Shown here piece by piece: positions 46,213 to 55,911 of a DNA stretch of 64,000 nt (position 1 is the first letter of the stretch; each line of letters starts with the position of its first letter). The position numbers and the translations under genes were made by a program. The notes under the pieces are model-generated. The model ran no database searches, was not told where the DNA came from, and saw only the letters and a program-made list of their open reading frames with translations. The DNA is from Comamonas_F sp047606565. Lineage in GTDB: Bacteria > Pseudomonadota > Gammaproteobacteria > Burkholderiales > Burkholderiaceae_C. The stretch is from contig JASGEH010000075.1 in the NCBI GenBank assembly GCA_047606565.1, positions 1 to 64,000 of the forward strand, given 5' to 3'.

Positions 46213-47136
46213 TCAACTCGCGCTTTTGCTGCCGGTCTGGATCATGCGCATGGCCGAGCCGATCAGGGCCGAAACCTCGCTCATGTTGCTCGGGATGATG
46301 AGTGTGCTGTTGGCGTCGGCGGCGACCTTGGCGTAGGCCTCGACGGCTTTTTCGGCCACCTTCAGTTGCACGGCTTCCTCGCCGCCGGGCTGGCGGATGG
46401 CGGTGGCCACGCGTTCGATCGCCTGCGCGGTGGCATCGGCCACGGCGGTGATGGAGGCTGCCTCGCCCTGGGCCTTGTTGATGGCGGCCTGCTTCTCGCC
46501 CTCCGAGCGCGCGATAAAGGCTTCGCGCTCGCCGGTGGCGATGTTGATCTGCTCCTGGCGACGGCCCTCGGAGGCGGCGATCAGCGCGCGCTTCTCGCGC
46601 TCGGCGGTGATCTGGCGCTGCATGGCGTGCAGGATTTCCTTGGGCGGCGTCAGGTCCTTGATTTCGTAGCGCAGCACCTTGACGCCCCAGTTCAGCGCGG
46701 CCTCGTCGATGGCGGCGACCACCTGGGCGTTGATGATGTCGCGCTCCTCGAAGGTCTTGTCGAGTTCGAGCTTGCCGATGACGCTGCGCAGCGAAGTCTG
46801 TGCCAGTTGGGTGACCGCCATCACGTAGTTGGACGAGCCGTAGCTCGCGCGCATCGGGTCGGTGACCTGGAAGTAGAGGATGCCGTCGACCTGCAGTTGC
46901 GTGTTGTCGCGCGTGATGCAGATCTGGCTGGGCACGTCGAGCGGGATTTCCTTGAGGCTGTGCTTGTAGGCGACGCGATCGACGAAGGGAATGAGCACGT
47001 TGAGACCGGGCGAGAGCGTGGCGTGGAACTTGCCCAGGCGCTCGACCACCCAGGCGTTTTGCTGCGGCACGATCTTGACGGCACGCGCCACGAAGACGAT
47101 GAAGATGATGAACAGGACGATGGCGATTTCCGGCAT
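46213..47136 (-). CDS. SPFH domain/stomatin-like membrane protein
   Basis: A 307-aa protein with a single N-terminal membrane anchor (IAIVLFIIFIVFVARAV) and a long SPFH domain: KIVPQQNAWVVERLGKFHATLSPGLNVLIPFVDRVAYKHSLKE. A coiled coil rich in Glu/Ala/Lys follows (ALIAASEGRRQEQINIATGERE). It belongs to the QmcA/stomatin group, which forms oligomers in lipid microdomains. It lies 52 bp after the NfeD-type gene on the same strand, a widespread partner. Confidence 0.93.
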   Translation of the reverse strand: MPEIAIVLFIIFIVFVARAVKIVPQQNAWVVERLGKFHATLSPGLNVLIPFVDRVAYKHSLKEIPLDVPSQICITRDNTQLQVDGILYFQVTDPMRASYGSSNYVMAVTQLAQTSLRSVIGKLELDKTFEERDIINAQVVAAIDEAALNWGVKVLRYEIKDLTPPKEILHAMQRQITAEREKRALIAASEGRRQEQINIATGEREAFIARSEGEKQAAINKAQGEAASITAVADATAQAIERVATAIRQPGGEEAVQLKVAEKAVEAYAKVAADANSTLIIPSNMSEVSALIGSAMRMIQTGSKSAS

Positions 47137-47188
47137 GGAATGAGGGCTCCTCTGGGCTGGCGGTCAGGGTTGTCGGGTTGAAGATGTG

Positions 47189-47620
47189 TCAGGCTTTCTC
47201 GACGACCAGCCGATTGCCGTCGAGGTCCTTGACGCGGTGCAGCCCGGTGCCGGGCGCGCTCCCGGCCGCCGGCACGGCGGTCCAGCGGGCGCCACGGTAG
47301 TGCACGCGGGCCGTGCCGTCGGCTTGCCAGGCGTCGATGGTGACGTGCTCGCCGATGTCCAGGTTGATGTCGCGGTTGGGCCGCTGGCGCGTGGCGGCCC
47401 GCTTGCGGCGCACCCGGTAACAGGCCAGCACGAAGCCCGATCCGACCACGGCCGCCGCCGCCAACTGGCCGACCGGGCCCAAGCCCAGGTGCGCGGCGAC
47501 GGCGCCGGCGGCCAGGCCCACGGCAATCATCAGCAGGTAGAACATGCCGACGAACAATTCGGCGGTCACGGCCAGGCCGGCCAATACCCACCAGATGGTC
47601 GAATCCGCCAGGGCGATCAT
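47189..47620 (-). CDS. NfeD family protein, partner of the SPFH protein
   Basis: A 143-aa membrane protein: two to three hydrophobic segments (STIWWVLAGLAVTAELFVGMFYLLMIAVGLAAGA), then a C-terminal OB-fold (NLDIGEHVTIDAWQADGTARVHYRGARWTAVPA). This is the short NfeD type. The ATG at 47620 is preceded by an AGAGGAC ribosome site. Paired with the SPFH gene. Confidence 0.9.
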   Translation of the reverse strand: MIALADSTIWWVLAGLAVTAELFVGMFYLLMIAVGLAAGAVAAHLGLGPVGQLAAAAVVGSGFVLACYRVRRKRAATRQRPNRDINLDIGEHVTIDAWQADGTARVHYRGARWTAVPAAGSAPGTGLHRVKDLDGNRLVVEKA

Positions 47621-47885
47621 GCGGTGTCCTCTCTTGTCGTGTGAAGCAGTCCGCAACAGATTACCCCATGCGCGTCACCTGCCGGGCCGGTGTGCGGACC
47701 ATCGCCATGATGGGGCGGACGTGCAGGGCGCATCTTCGTGAAAGCCAGATGAACCGGCCCGTGCGCCGGCTGGGTTTGTCGGGCGCGCACCACATTTGGA
47801 CATCGCAGGGCAGGGGAGGGCGAGGGCATCCGCTTTTTTCATACACTGCGGGCTTTTGAACGCCCCCACGGGCCTGGAGCCGCGC

Positions 47886-50180
47886 ATGAAATTCCGTTTT
47901 CCCATCGTCATCATCGACGAAGACTTCCGCTCGGAGAATACCTCCGGGCTGGGCATTCGCGCGCTGGCACAGGCGATCGAGGAAGAGGGCTTCGAGGTTC
48001 TGGGCGCCACCAGCTATGGCGACCTCAGCCAGTTCGCGCAGCAGCAAAGCCGCGCCAGCGCGTTCATTTTGTCGATCGACGACGAGGAATTCATCCAGGG
48101 CGACGAGGTCGCGCCGGCCGTGCTCAACCTGCGCGCCTTCATCAACGAAGTGCGGCGCAAGAACCTCGACGTGCCGATCTATGTGTATGGCGAGACCAAG
48201 ACCTCGCGCCACATGCCCAACGACATCCTGCGCGAGCTGCACGGCTTCATCCACATGTTCGAGGACACGCCCGAATTCGTGGCGCGCCACATCATCCGCG
48301 AAGCCAAGGCCTACCTGGAAACCGTGCAGCCGCCCTTCTTCAAGGCGCTGCTCGACTATGCCGAGGACGGTTCGTATTCGTGGCACTGCCCGGGCCACTC
48401 CGGCGGCGTGGCCTTCCTCAAAAGCCCGGTGGGCCAGATGTTCCACCAGTTCTTCGGCGAGAACATGCTGCGCGCCGACGTCTGCAACGCGGTCGAGGAA
48501 CTGGGCCAACTGCTCGACCACACTGGCCCGGTCGCCGAGAGCGAGCGCAACGCCGCGCGCATCTTCAACGCCGACCACTGCTTCTTCGTGACCAACGGCA
48601 CCAGCACCTCCAACAAGATGGTCTGGCACCACACGGTGGCGCCGGGCGATGTGGTGGTGGTGGACCGCAACTGCCACAAGTCCAACCTGCACGCCATCAT
48701 CATGACCGGGGCCATCCCGGTCTTCCTCAAGCCCACGCGCAACCACTTCGGCATCATCGGCCCGATTCCGCGCAGCGAATTCGACGTCGAGGCCATCAAG
48801 GCCAAGATCCGTGCCAACCCGCTGCTCGCCCACGTCGACGCCGACCAGGTCAAGCCGCGCATCCTGACGCTGACGCAGTCCACCTACGACGGCGTGGTCT
48901 ACAACACTGAGACCATCAAGCAGGCGCTCGACGGCTACGTCGACACCCTGCACTTCGACGAAGCCTGGCTGCCGCACGCCGCCTTCCACCCCTTCTACGG
49001 CCCCTACCACGCGATGGGCAAGAAGCGCGCGCGGCCCAAGGAGTCGCTGGTGTTCTCGACCCAGTCCACCCACAAGCTGCTGGCCGGCATCAGCCAGGCC
49101 AGTCACGTGCTGGTGCAGGATTCGACCCACCGCAAGCTCGACCGCCACCTCTTCAACGAGGCTTACCTGATGCACACCAGCACCAGCCCGCAATACGCCA
49201 TCATCGCGAGTTGCGACGTCGCTGCGGCCATGATGGAGCCGCCCGGCGGCACCGCGCTGGTCGAGGAAAGCATTCTGGAGGCGTTGGACTTCCGCCGTGC
49301 CATGCGCAAGGTCGAGGCCGAATTCGGCGAGAACGACTGGTGGTTCAAGGTCTGGGGCCCGGACCGCCTGGCCGACGAGGGCATCGGACGCGCTGACGAC
49401 TGGATCATCAAGGACAACGACGAGGACGCCAAGTGGCATGGCTTCGGCCGGCTCGCCGACGGCTTCAACATGCTCGACCCGATCAAGTCGACCATCGTCA
49501 CGCCCGGCCTGGACATGGACGGCAAATTCGCCGAAACCGGCATTCCCGCCTCCATCGTCACCAAGTTCCTGGCCGAGCACGGCGTCATCGTGGAGAAGAC
49601 TGGGCTCTACAGCTTCTTCATCATGTTCACCATCGGCATCACCAAGGGCCGCTGGAACTCGCTGCTGACCGCGCTGCAGCAGTTCAAGGACGACTACGAG
49701 AAGAACCAGCCGATGTGGCGCATCCTTCCGGAGTTCTGCCAGCAGCACAAGCGCTACGAGCGCATGGGCCTGCGCGACCTCTGCCAGCACGTGCACGCCA
49801 TGTACGCCGAGTACGACATCGCCCGCCTGACGACCGACATGTATCTGAGCGACCTCGAACCCGCGATGACGCCGAGCGACGCCTATGCCCACATCGCACA
49901 CCGCAAGACCGAGCGCGTGGCGATCGACGACCTCGAAGGCCGCATCACCACCAGCCTGATCACGCCGTACCCGCCCGGCATCCCGCTGCTGATCCCGGGC
50001 GAGGTGTTCAACAAGAAGATCGTCGACTACCTCAAGTTCTCGCGTGAGTTCAGCGCCAAGTGCCCGGGCTTCGAGACCGACATCCACGGCCTGGTCGAGC
50101 TGGAAGACGAGAACGGCCAGGTGCGCTACTACGCCGACTGCGTCGCCGAGGGTCTGGCCTCGACCACCGAGCGCCGTTGA
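47886..50180 (+). CDS. Arginine/lysine/ornithine decarboxylase
   Basis: A 764-aa PLP enzyme of fold type I with an N-terminal receiver-like wing domain (FPIVIIDEDFRSENTSGLGI) and a large core. PLP-Lys is in STQSTHKLLAGISQ; SWHCPGHSGGVAFLKSP, VDRNCHKSNLHA and HFDEAWLPHAAFHPF are family blocks. It is of the AdiA/CadA/SpeC family. Substrate specificity cannot be read from sequence alone. The ATG at 47886 lies ahead of FRFPIVIID; no antiporter gene is nearby, as would be expected for an acid-resistance system. Confidence 0.9.
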   Translation: MKFRFPIVIIDEDFRSENTSGLGIRALAQAIEEEGFEVLGATSYGDLSQFAQQQSRASAFILSIDDEEFIQGDEVAPAVLNLRAFINEVRRKNLDVPIYVYGETKTSRHMPNDILRELHGFIHMFEDTPEFVARHIIREAKAYLETVQPPFFKALLDYAEDGSYSWHCPGHSGGVAFLKSPVGQMFHQFFGENMLRADVCNAVEELGQLLDHTGPVAESERNAARIFNADHCFFVTNGTSTSNKMVWHHTVAPGDVVVVDRNCHKSNLHAIIMTGAIPVFLKPTRNHFGIIGPIPRSEFDVEAIKAKIRANPLLAHVDADQVKPRILTLTQSTYDGVVYNTETIKQALDGYVDTLHFDEAWLPHAAFHPFYGPYHAMGKKRARPKESLVFSTQSTHKLLAGISQASHVLVQDSTHRKLDRHLFNEAYLMHTSTSPQYAIIASCDVAAAMMEPPGGTALVEESILEALDFRRAMRKVEAEFGENDWWFKVWGPDRLADEGIGRADDWIIKDNDEDAKWHGFGRLADGFNMLDPIKSTIVTPGLDMDGKFAETGIPASIVTKFLAEHGVIVEKTGLYSFFIMFTIGITKGRWNSLLTALQQFKDDYEKNQPMWRILPEFCQQHKRYERMGLRDLCQHVHAMYAEYDIARLTTDMYLSDLEPAMTPSDAYAHIAHRKTERVAIDDLEGRITTSLITPYPPGIPLLIPGEVFNKKIVDYLKFSREFSAKCPGFETDIHGLVELEDENGQVRYYADCVAEGLASTTERR

Positions 50181-50249
50181 GGTCGTCCCTGCTGGCGGTC
50201 GCTAGGCCCGGCGGCGGTCGGGGGAGGGGACGGTCAGGTGCCCCGGGGT

Positions 50250-52643
50250 TCAGGCCAGCTCGAAAGCGCTTTGGAGCACGTCGCGCGAATCCAGCCCGAC
50301 TTGCACGTTGAAGCGGCCGCTTTCGGCCGCGAAGTGCAGCTGGGCGTTGAAGAAGGCGAGTTGTTCCTCGCCGATCTCGAAGCGGACGACACGGCGCGCG
50401 CCGGCCTTGAGCGCGACTTTCTGGAAGCCCTTGAGCTCCTTGACCGGACGGGCCACGGAGGCGTAGGGGTCTTCGATGTAGAGCTGGACCACGGTGGCGC
50501 CGTCGCGCGGCCCTTCGTTGGCGAGCGTGACGCTAGCCGTCAGCTGTTGCCCGCGCGCCAGCCGGGTGGTGGATAGCGACAGGCCCGAGAGACTGAAGCG
50601 GCTGTAGCTCAGGCCATGGCCGAAGGGGTAGAGCGGCCCGTTCGGCTCCTCGAAGTATTGCGAGGTGTAGTTGCCGGGCTCGCCCTCGGTGTAGGGGCGG
50701 CCGATGCGCAGGTGGTTGTAGTAGGTGGGGATCTGGCCGACCGAGCGCGGAAAGCTGATCGGCAGCTTGCCCGAGGGGTTGTGGTCGCCGAACAGCACGT
50801 CGCAGATCGCGTGGCCGCCTTCGGTGCCGGGGTACCAGGCTTCGACCAGCGCGTCGGCGTTTTCCTGTTCCCAGTTGACCGCCAGCGGCCGGCCGTTGAA
50901 CAGGACCACGACCAGCGGCTTGCCGGTGGCCTTGAGCGCGTCCAGCAGCGCGCGCTGCGTGGCGGGCAGCGCCAGGCTGGTGCGGCTCGACGATTCGTGC
51001 GACATGCCGCGCGACTCGCCCACGGCGGCTACCACCACGTCGGCCTGGCGGGCGGCGGCGACGGCCTCGGCGATCATGTCGGCGGCGGGGCGCGGGTCCT
51101 GCACCACCTCGGGCGCGTCCCAGTTGAGGTGGTTCAGGTAGTCGACGATGCCTGCATCGTCGGTGACGTTGGCGCCGCGCGCGTGCAGCAGGCGGGCGTT
51201 GCCGCCGAGCGCCTGCAGCATGCCCTCGCGCAGCGTCACCGACTGCCGGGCCACGCCGGCCGCGGACCAACTGCCCATCATGTCGTTGGCGGAGTCGGCC
51301 AGTGGGCCGACCAGGGCAATGGTGCCGGCTCTGCGCAGCGGCAGGGTCTGGCGGCGGTTTTCCAGCAGCACGATGGATTCGCGGGCGATTTCGCGCGCAT
51401 CGCTGCGGTGCAGCCGGCTTTCCGCGTTGACTTCGGGCGGGTCGTCGGCGGCCGTGCCGATGCGGCGGAAGGGGTCGTCGAACAGCCCCAGGTCGTACTT
51501 GGCGCCCAGCACCTCGCGCACGGTGGCGTCGAGTTCGGCGCCCGTCACGTCGCCCGAGGCCAGCAGGCCCGGCAGCTCGGCCAGGTAGATCTGGTCGGCC
51601 ATGCTCAGGTCGATGCCGGCCTCGATCGCCAGCCGGGCCGCCTCGCGGGCGTCGCGGGCGACGCCGTGCTTGAGCAGTTCGGTGATGGCGCCGTGGTCGC
51701 TGATGGTCACGCCGCGAAAGCCCCATTGCTGCCGCAGCAGGTCTTGCAGCAGCCAGGTGTTGGCGGTGGCCGGCACGCCGTTGATGGAGTTGAGCGCGAC
51801 CATGACGCCGCCGGCGCCGGCCTCGATGGCGGCGCGGTAGGGTGGCAGGTAGACCTGGTGCATGCGCATCGGGCTCATGTCCACGGTGTTGTAGTCGCGT
51901 CCGCCCTCGACCGCGCCGTACAGCGCGAAATGCTTGACGCAGGCCATGATGCAGTCGGGCGCGGCGGCGGAGGCGCCCTGGAAGCCGAGCACGCTGGCAC
52001 GCGCGCACTCGGAGACCAGGTAAGGGTCTTCGCCGAAGCCCTCGGAGGTGCGGCCCCAGCGCGGGTCGTGGGTGACGTCGACCATGGGTGCGAACGTCAT
52101 GTCGATGCCATCGGCCGCGGCCTCGGTGGCGGCCACCCGGGCGCTGCGTGCGACCGCCGCCATGTCCCAGCCGGCGGCCAGCCCGAGGCTGATCGGGAAT
52201 ACCGTGCGGTGCCCGTGCACGATGTCGTAGGCGAAGAACAGCGGGATCTTCAGGCGGCTGCGCTGCACGGCCGCTTCCTGCAGCGGGCGGTTGTCGTGGC
52301 GCGTGACGGTGTTGAACATGGCCCCGATGCGGCCGGCCGCGATTTCCTCCAGCAACTGGGGTTGGGGCATCTCGGGGCCGATGCTGATGAGCCGCAACTG
52401 GCCGATCTTCTCGGCGACCGTCATCTGCGCCAGCAAGCGCTCGATCAGTGCCGTCTTGCGCGCATCCGGGGCCGCCTGGGCCCGGGCCATCCCGGCCGCG
52501 GCGAGGCTAGTGGCCCAGACGGCGTAGCCCATCGCTTGCAGCGCGCGGCGGCGCGAGAGGAGGCTGGCGGCAGGGTGAACCGAATCCTGGGCGTTGGCGT
52601 CGGCGGGTGCTGGGCTGAGCGTGTCTTGCGTGGAGTGATTCAT
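50250..52643 (-). CDS. bglX: Beta-glucosidase, glycoside hydrolase family 3
   Basis: A 797-aa exported enzyme. A twin-arginine type signal (SRRRALQAMGYAVWATSLAAAG to ARAQA) is followed by GH3 N-terminal barrel (FFAYDIVHGHRTVFPISLGLAAGWD), the nucleophile Asp in GFRGVTISDHGAITELLKHG, GH3 C-terminal domain (VVVAAVGESRGMSHESSSRTSL) and a fibronectin III-like tail. It matches BglX of E. coli in layout. It would hydrolyse periplasmic beta-glucosides. Divergent from opgG (192-bp gap). Confidence 0.93.
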   Translation of the reverse strand: MNHSTQDTLSPAPADANAQDSVHPAASLLSRRRALQAMGYAVWATSLAAAGMARAQAAPDARKTALIERLLAQMTVAEKIGQLRLISIGPEMPQPQLLEEIAAGRIGAMFNTVTRHDNRPLQEAAVQRSRLKIPLFFAYDIVHGHRTVFPISLGLAAGWDMAAVARSARVAATEAAADGIDMTFAPMVDVTHDPRWGRTSEGFGEDPYLVSECARASVLGFQGASAAAPDCIMACVKHFALYGAVEGGRDYNTVDMSPMRMHQVYLPPYRAAIEAGAGGVMVALNSINGVPATANTWLLQDLLRQQWGFRGVTISDHGAITELLKHGVARDAREAARLAIEAGIDLSMADQIYLAELPGLLASGDVTGAELDATVREVLGAKYDLGLFDDPFRRIGTAADDPPEVNAESRLHRSDAREIARESIVLLENRRQTLPLRRAGTIALVGPLADSANDMMGSWSAAGVARQSVTLREGMLQALGGNARLLHARGANVTDDAGIVDYLNHLNWDAPEVVQDPRPAADMIAEAVAAARQADVVVAAVGESRGMSHESSSRTSLALPATQRALLDALKATGKPLVVVLFNGRPLAVNWEQENADALVEAWYPGTEGGHAICDVLFGDHNPSGKLPISFPRSVGQIPTYYNHLRIGRPYTEGEPGNYTSQYFEEPNGPLYPFGHGLSYSRFSLSGLSLSTTRLARGQQLTASVTLANEGPRDGATVVQLYIEDPYASVARPVKELKGFQKVALKAGARRVVRFEIGEEQLAFFNAQLHFAAESGRFNVQVGLDSRDVLQSAFELA

Positions 52644-52835
52644 CTTGCGTTTGCCAGGGATGGCCTAAACTCTTGGGCCCATGCGAAAGCGTCTGCCGCG
52701 ACCCCGACCGGCATGGATTATGCGGCGTGCGCCTCCCCCCATCGTCATTCCGGAGCTTGTGTGATTTCCTCGATCCTTCATGCGTTGCCTCTTGCAGGCA
52801 CACACCTGGGACCTGGCCTTTCCCGGCCTGCCTTC

Positions 52836-54431
52836 ATGGCGCGTGTGCGCGCCATCCTGCTGGGTTTGGCCGCAGGGCTGGCCTGCGCGCAGGCCAGCGC
52901 TTTTTCCCTCGACGACGTGACCGCGCAGGCGCGGACCCTGGCCGCCGCGCCCTACGTGGCGCCGGCGAGCAACCTGCCCGAGGTGTTCAGCCGCATGCAG
53001 TTCGAGGACTACCAGAAGCTGCAGCCCAAGCGGGAAGGCTTCGAATGGGCCGACCTGAACACGCCCTTCAAGCTGGCCTTCTATCACCAGGGCATGCAGT
53101 TCAACACGCCGGTGCGCATCAGCGAGATCGTCGGCGACGCCGTGAGCGAGATCCCCTACGACCCGGCCCGCTTCGATTTCGGCGACCTGCACTTCGACCG
53201 CGAGCAGACCCGCAACCTGGGCTGGGCCGGCTTTCGCGTGCTCTACCCCATCAACCAGTCCGGCAAGGACGACGAAGTCATGAGCCTGCTGGGCGCGAGC
53301 TATTTCCGCGTGATCGGAAAGGGGCAGATCTACGGCCTGTCCTCGCGCGGACTGGCGATCAACACCGGGCTGCCGGTGGCCGAGGAGTTCCCGCGCTTCC
53401 GCGAGTTCTGGATACGCCGGCCCGGGCCGCAGGACCGTCAGCTGACCATCTACGCGCTGCTGGATTCGCCGACCGCCACCGGCGCCTACCAGCTCACGCT
53501 GACGCCGGGCGCCGACTCGCTGCTGGACGTCCAGGCCCGTGTCTTCCTGCGCCAGGAGCCTGCCAAGCTGGGCGTGGCGCCCCTGACCAGCATGTTCCTG
53601 TTCGGGCCGAGCCAGCCGCCCGACGTGCCCAACTACCGGCCGGCCATCCATGACTCCAATGGCCTGGCCATCCACACCGGCGAGGACGAATGGATCTGGC
53701 GCCCGCTCAACAACCCGCCCCAGGTGGCCGTCAGCCGCTTCGCGGTGGCGCATCCCAAGGGCTTTGGCCTGCTGCAGCGCGGGCACAATTTCTCGCGCTA
53801 CGAAGACCTGAAAGACCGCTACGACTTGCGTCCCAGCGCCTGGATCGAGCCCCGCAACGACTGGGGCAAGGGCTGGGTGGAGTTGATCGAGATCCCGACC
53901 CCCGACGAGACCAACGACAACATCGTCGCTTTCTGGGTGCCCGGAGAGCGGCCGCCGGCCGGCCAGCCCATGGCGCTGGACTACCGCATGCACTGGACGC
54001 TGGACGAGCCCGCGCTCATGGCCGGCGGCCCGGCCTGGGTGCGCCAGACCCTGCGCAGCAACGGCGAGCGTTACCAGCCCAACCTGATCCGCCAGCACGA
54101 CGGGACGCTGGCCCTGCTGGTCGACTTCGAAGGCCCCACGCTGCGCGCGCTGCCGCCCGATGCCGCCGTGGCAGCACGCATCGGCGCCAGCGCCAACGTG
54201 GAAGTGGTGGGCACCCAGGTGCAGCGCAATCCGGCCATCGGTGGCTGGCGCCTGACCTACCGGATCAAGGTCAAGGACCCGACCCAGGCCTCGGAACTGC
54301 GCGCGGCGCTGGTGCTGGGCGACCGGACGTTGACCGAGACCTGGAGTTACCAGCTGCCGCCGACGCCGGCTTCGGAGACGAGCAAGGCGGGGGACGAATA
54401 CCTCAATCGGTTCAAGATGGTGGGGCGGTGA
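52836..54431 (+). CDS. opgG: Glucan biosynthesis protein G
   Basis: A 531-aa periplasmic OpgG/MdoG protein for osmoregulated periplasmic glucans. A signal (VRAILLGLAAGLACAQASA) precedes FSLDDVTAQARTLAAAPYVAP. Family blocks are FDFGDLHFDREQTRNLGWAGFRVLYPINQ and EFPRFREFWIRRPGPQDRQL. The ATG at 52836 lacks a good ribosome site; a GTG at 52761 (25 codons earlier) has GGAG and may be the true start. No opgH follows, which is unusual since opgGH is usually an operon. Confidence 0.92.
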   Translation: MARVRAILLGLAAGLACAQASAFSLDDVTAQARTLAAAPYVAPASNLPEVFSRMQFEDYQKLQPKREGFEWADLNTPFKLAFYHQGMQFNTPVRISEIVGDAVSEIPYDPARFDFGDLHFDREQTRNLGWAGFRVLYPINQSGKDDEVMSLLGASYFRVIGKGQIYGLSSRGLAINTGLPVAEEFPRFREFWIRRPGPQDRQLTIYALLDSPTATGAYQLTLTPGADSLLDVQARVFLRQEPAKLGVAPLTSMFLFGPSQPPDVPNYRPAIHDSNGLAIHTGEDEWIWRPLNNPPQVAVSRFAVAHPKGFGLLQRGHNFSRYEDLKDRYDLRPSAWIEPRNDWGKGWVELIEIPTPDETNDNIVAFWVPGERPPAGQPMALDYRMHWTLDEPALMAGGPAWVRQTLRSNGERYQPNLIRQHDGTLALLVDFEGPTLRALPPDAAVAARIGASANVEVVGTQVQRNPAIGGWRLTYRIKVKDPTQASELRAALVLGDRTLTETWSYQLPPTPASETSKAGDEYLNRFKMVGR

Positions 54432-54560
54432 GTGCCCTTGCTGGCCGCGCGGTGCAACATCGTTGAGAGGCCGAGTCCCCTTGGCGCTGCGCCGGCCCTG
54501 GCACTTTTCCAGATGCCCAGCGCGGGAGGCCGCGCGCGAATTGGTACACTGCGCGGTGTT

Positions 54561-54867
54561 GCCTTCGTAGCTCAGTGGATAGAGCGATCCCCTCCTAAAT
54601 TTTGGGCACCAGACGGCGAAAGCCGCTGTGTGAATTGAGTCAAATTCGGTGAACCCTGTGGGCGTCCAGCCCGTGGCAACGCCGAGCCAAGCCCCTCGCG
54701 GGGAAGGTGTAGAGACTAGACGGCTCAGGCCGCCAGGACTTTCCGGGTCCTCGGCCAAGGCATAGTCCAGCCCACGAACACACGCAGTGACCCCTGCGCT
54801 TGTGGCGGTGAAAACCGAAGTGGGATGAAGGGATAGGTCGCAGGTCCGATTCCTGCCGGGGGCACCA
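54561..54867 (+). tRNA. tRNA-Arg(CCU), split by a group I intron
   Basis: Exons 54561-54596 (36 nt) and 54828-54867 (40 nt) join to a 76-nt tRNA with encoded CCA. Acceptor GCCTTCG / CGGGGGC has two G-U pairs at positions 4 and 5; the anticodon stem is ATCCC / GGGAT with loop CTCCTAA (anticodon CCT), and the T arm is GCAGG-TCCGATT-CCTGC. The intron cuts directly after U36, the third anticodon base. It reads AGG; only splicing gives a usable tRNA. Confidence 0.95.
54597..54827 (+). ncRNA. Group I intron (IC3-like) in tRNA-Arg(CCU)
   Basis: A 231-nt intron without an ORF. The 5' exon ends CCU, which pairs with GGG at 54604-54606 (U-G at the splice site), and the intron ends with G at 54827. Core elements match the Azoarcus tRNA-Ile intron as I recall it: TCAAATTCGG (54640), GGCAACGCCGAGCCAAGC (54675-54692), GTGTAGAGACTAGACGGC (54707-54724) and AAGGCATAGTCC (54757-54768). 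P2 (CAG-a-CGGC / GCCGCTG) and a late hairpin (CGGT / ACCG) both have GAAA tetraloops; CCCAC (54771) and GTGGG (54820) close the 3' part. Confidence 0.93.
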
Positions 54868-54968
54868 CTTCACCTCTTTCACGCGTTCTCGCGCGTTCCC
54901 ACCCGTTTCCGCCCATACGTTTTCTTCCAGCCACGGGCTGGAACGACAGCGCAAGCGGGCGAGGGGCG

Positions 54969-55787
54969 TCAGCCGGCGCGCCGGAACACCAGATCCCACA
55001 CGCCGTGGCCCAGGCGCAGTCCGCGGTTCTCGAACTTGGTCAGCGGTCGGTAGTCGGGCTTGGCGGCGTAGCCGCTGGCATCCGTCGCGCTGTTGGCCAG
55101 CAGCGGTTCGGCCGACAGCACCTCCAGCATCTGCTGGGCATAGGGCTCCCAGTCGGTCGCGCAGTGGATGTAGCCGCCCGGCTGCAGGCGCTGCGCCAGC
55201 TTGCGCACCAGCGGCGGCTGGATCAGCCGGCGCTTGTTGTGGCGCTTCTTGTGCCAGGGATCGGGAAAGAAGACGTGCACGCCGGCCAGGCTGCCGTGCG
55301 GCAGCATGTGGTCCAGCACTTCGACCGCGTCGTGCTGCAGGATGCGGATGTTGCCGATGCCGTGCTCGCCGATGCGCTTGAGCAGCGCGCCCACGCCGGG
55401 CTCGTGCACCTCGCAACACAGGAAGTTTTCATCCGGCCGGACCTGCGCGATGTGCGCCGTCGCCTCGCCCATGCCGAAGCCGATTTCCAGGATCACCGGC
55501 GCCACACGCCCGAAGGCCGCGGGCAGGTCCAGCGGCTGCGGGGCATAGTCCAGCAGGAACTGGGGCCCAAGTGTTTCGAACGCCTTGGCCTGGCCCGTGG
55601 TGGTGCGCCCCGCGCGGCGCACGTAGCTCTTGATGCGCTGCGGGTGGGCCACGCCTGCGGGCGCGGCGCTTCCGTTCTCGCGCGGCGCTTCGTGGGGGGC
55701 GGGGGAGGGGGCGTTGTCGTCGGTCACGGCGCGAGGGGAAGAAGGTCGATGCAGGAGAGGTGGCAAGAGGACACCCAAGGAGGTCAC
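54969..55787 (-). CDS. trmB: tRNA (guanine-N7-)-methyltransferase
   Basis: An up to 272-aa SAM-dependent enzyme methylating G46 of tRNA. The core is ILEIGFGMGEATAHIAQVRPDENFLCCEVHEPG, with HVFFPDPWHKKRHNKRRLIQ as the family hallmark. The N-terminal extension is of uncertain length: both GTG 55787 and GTG 55727 (252 aa) are possible, and neither has a clear ribosome site. It ends 102 bp past the tRNA-Arg gene, whose transcript converges on it. Confidence 0.93.
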   Translation of the reverse strand: MTSLGVLLPPLLHRPSSPRAVTDDNAPSPAPHEAPRENGSAAPAGVAHPQRIKSYVRRAGRTTTGQAKAFETLGPQFLLDYAPQPLDLPAAFGRVAPVILEIGFGMGEATAHIAQVRPDENFLCCEVHEPGVGALLKRIGEHGIGNIRILQHDAVEVLDHMLPHGSLAGVHVFFPDPWHKKRHNKRRLIQPPLVRKLAQRLQPGGYIHCATDWEPYAQQMLEVLSAEPLLANSATDASGYAAKPDYRPLTKFENRGLRLGHGVWDLVFRRAG

Positions 55788-55911
55788 GGTGTATCCGGGC
55801 GGCGTATTCTAGTGAACTCATTTCTCACGCAGGCCGGCGAAGCCGGCAAGCCGCGCTTTGTTCAGAAGCATGAACGGCCTGCCGGCTGTGATCACGCCCA
55901 TCTCAAGGCCG

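Noticed and set aside
50616..52835. Long upstream extension of the opgG frame across bglX
   Set aside because: Antisense shadow of bglX; OpgG homology begins only after 52836.
54640..55419. Open frame running through the tRNA-Arg intron on the minus strand
   Set aside because: Out of frame with trmB and through a tRNA and structured intron; no homology or ribosome site.
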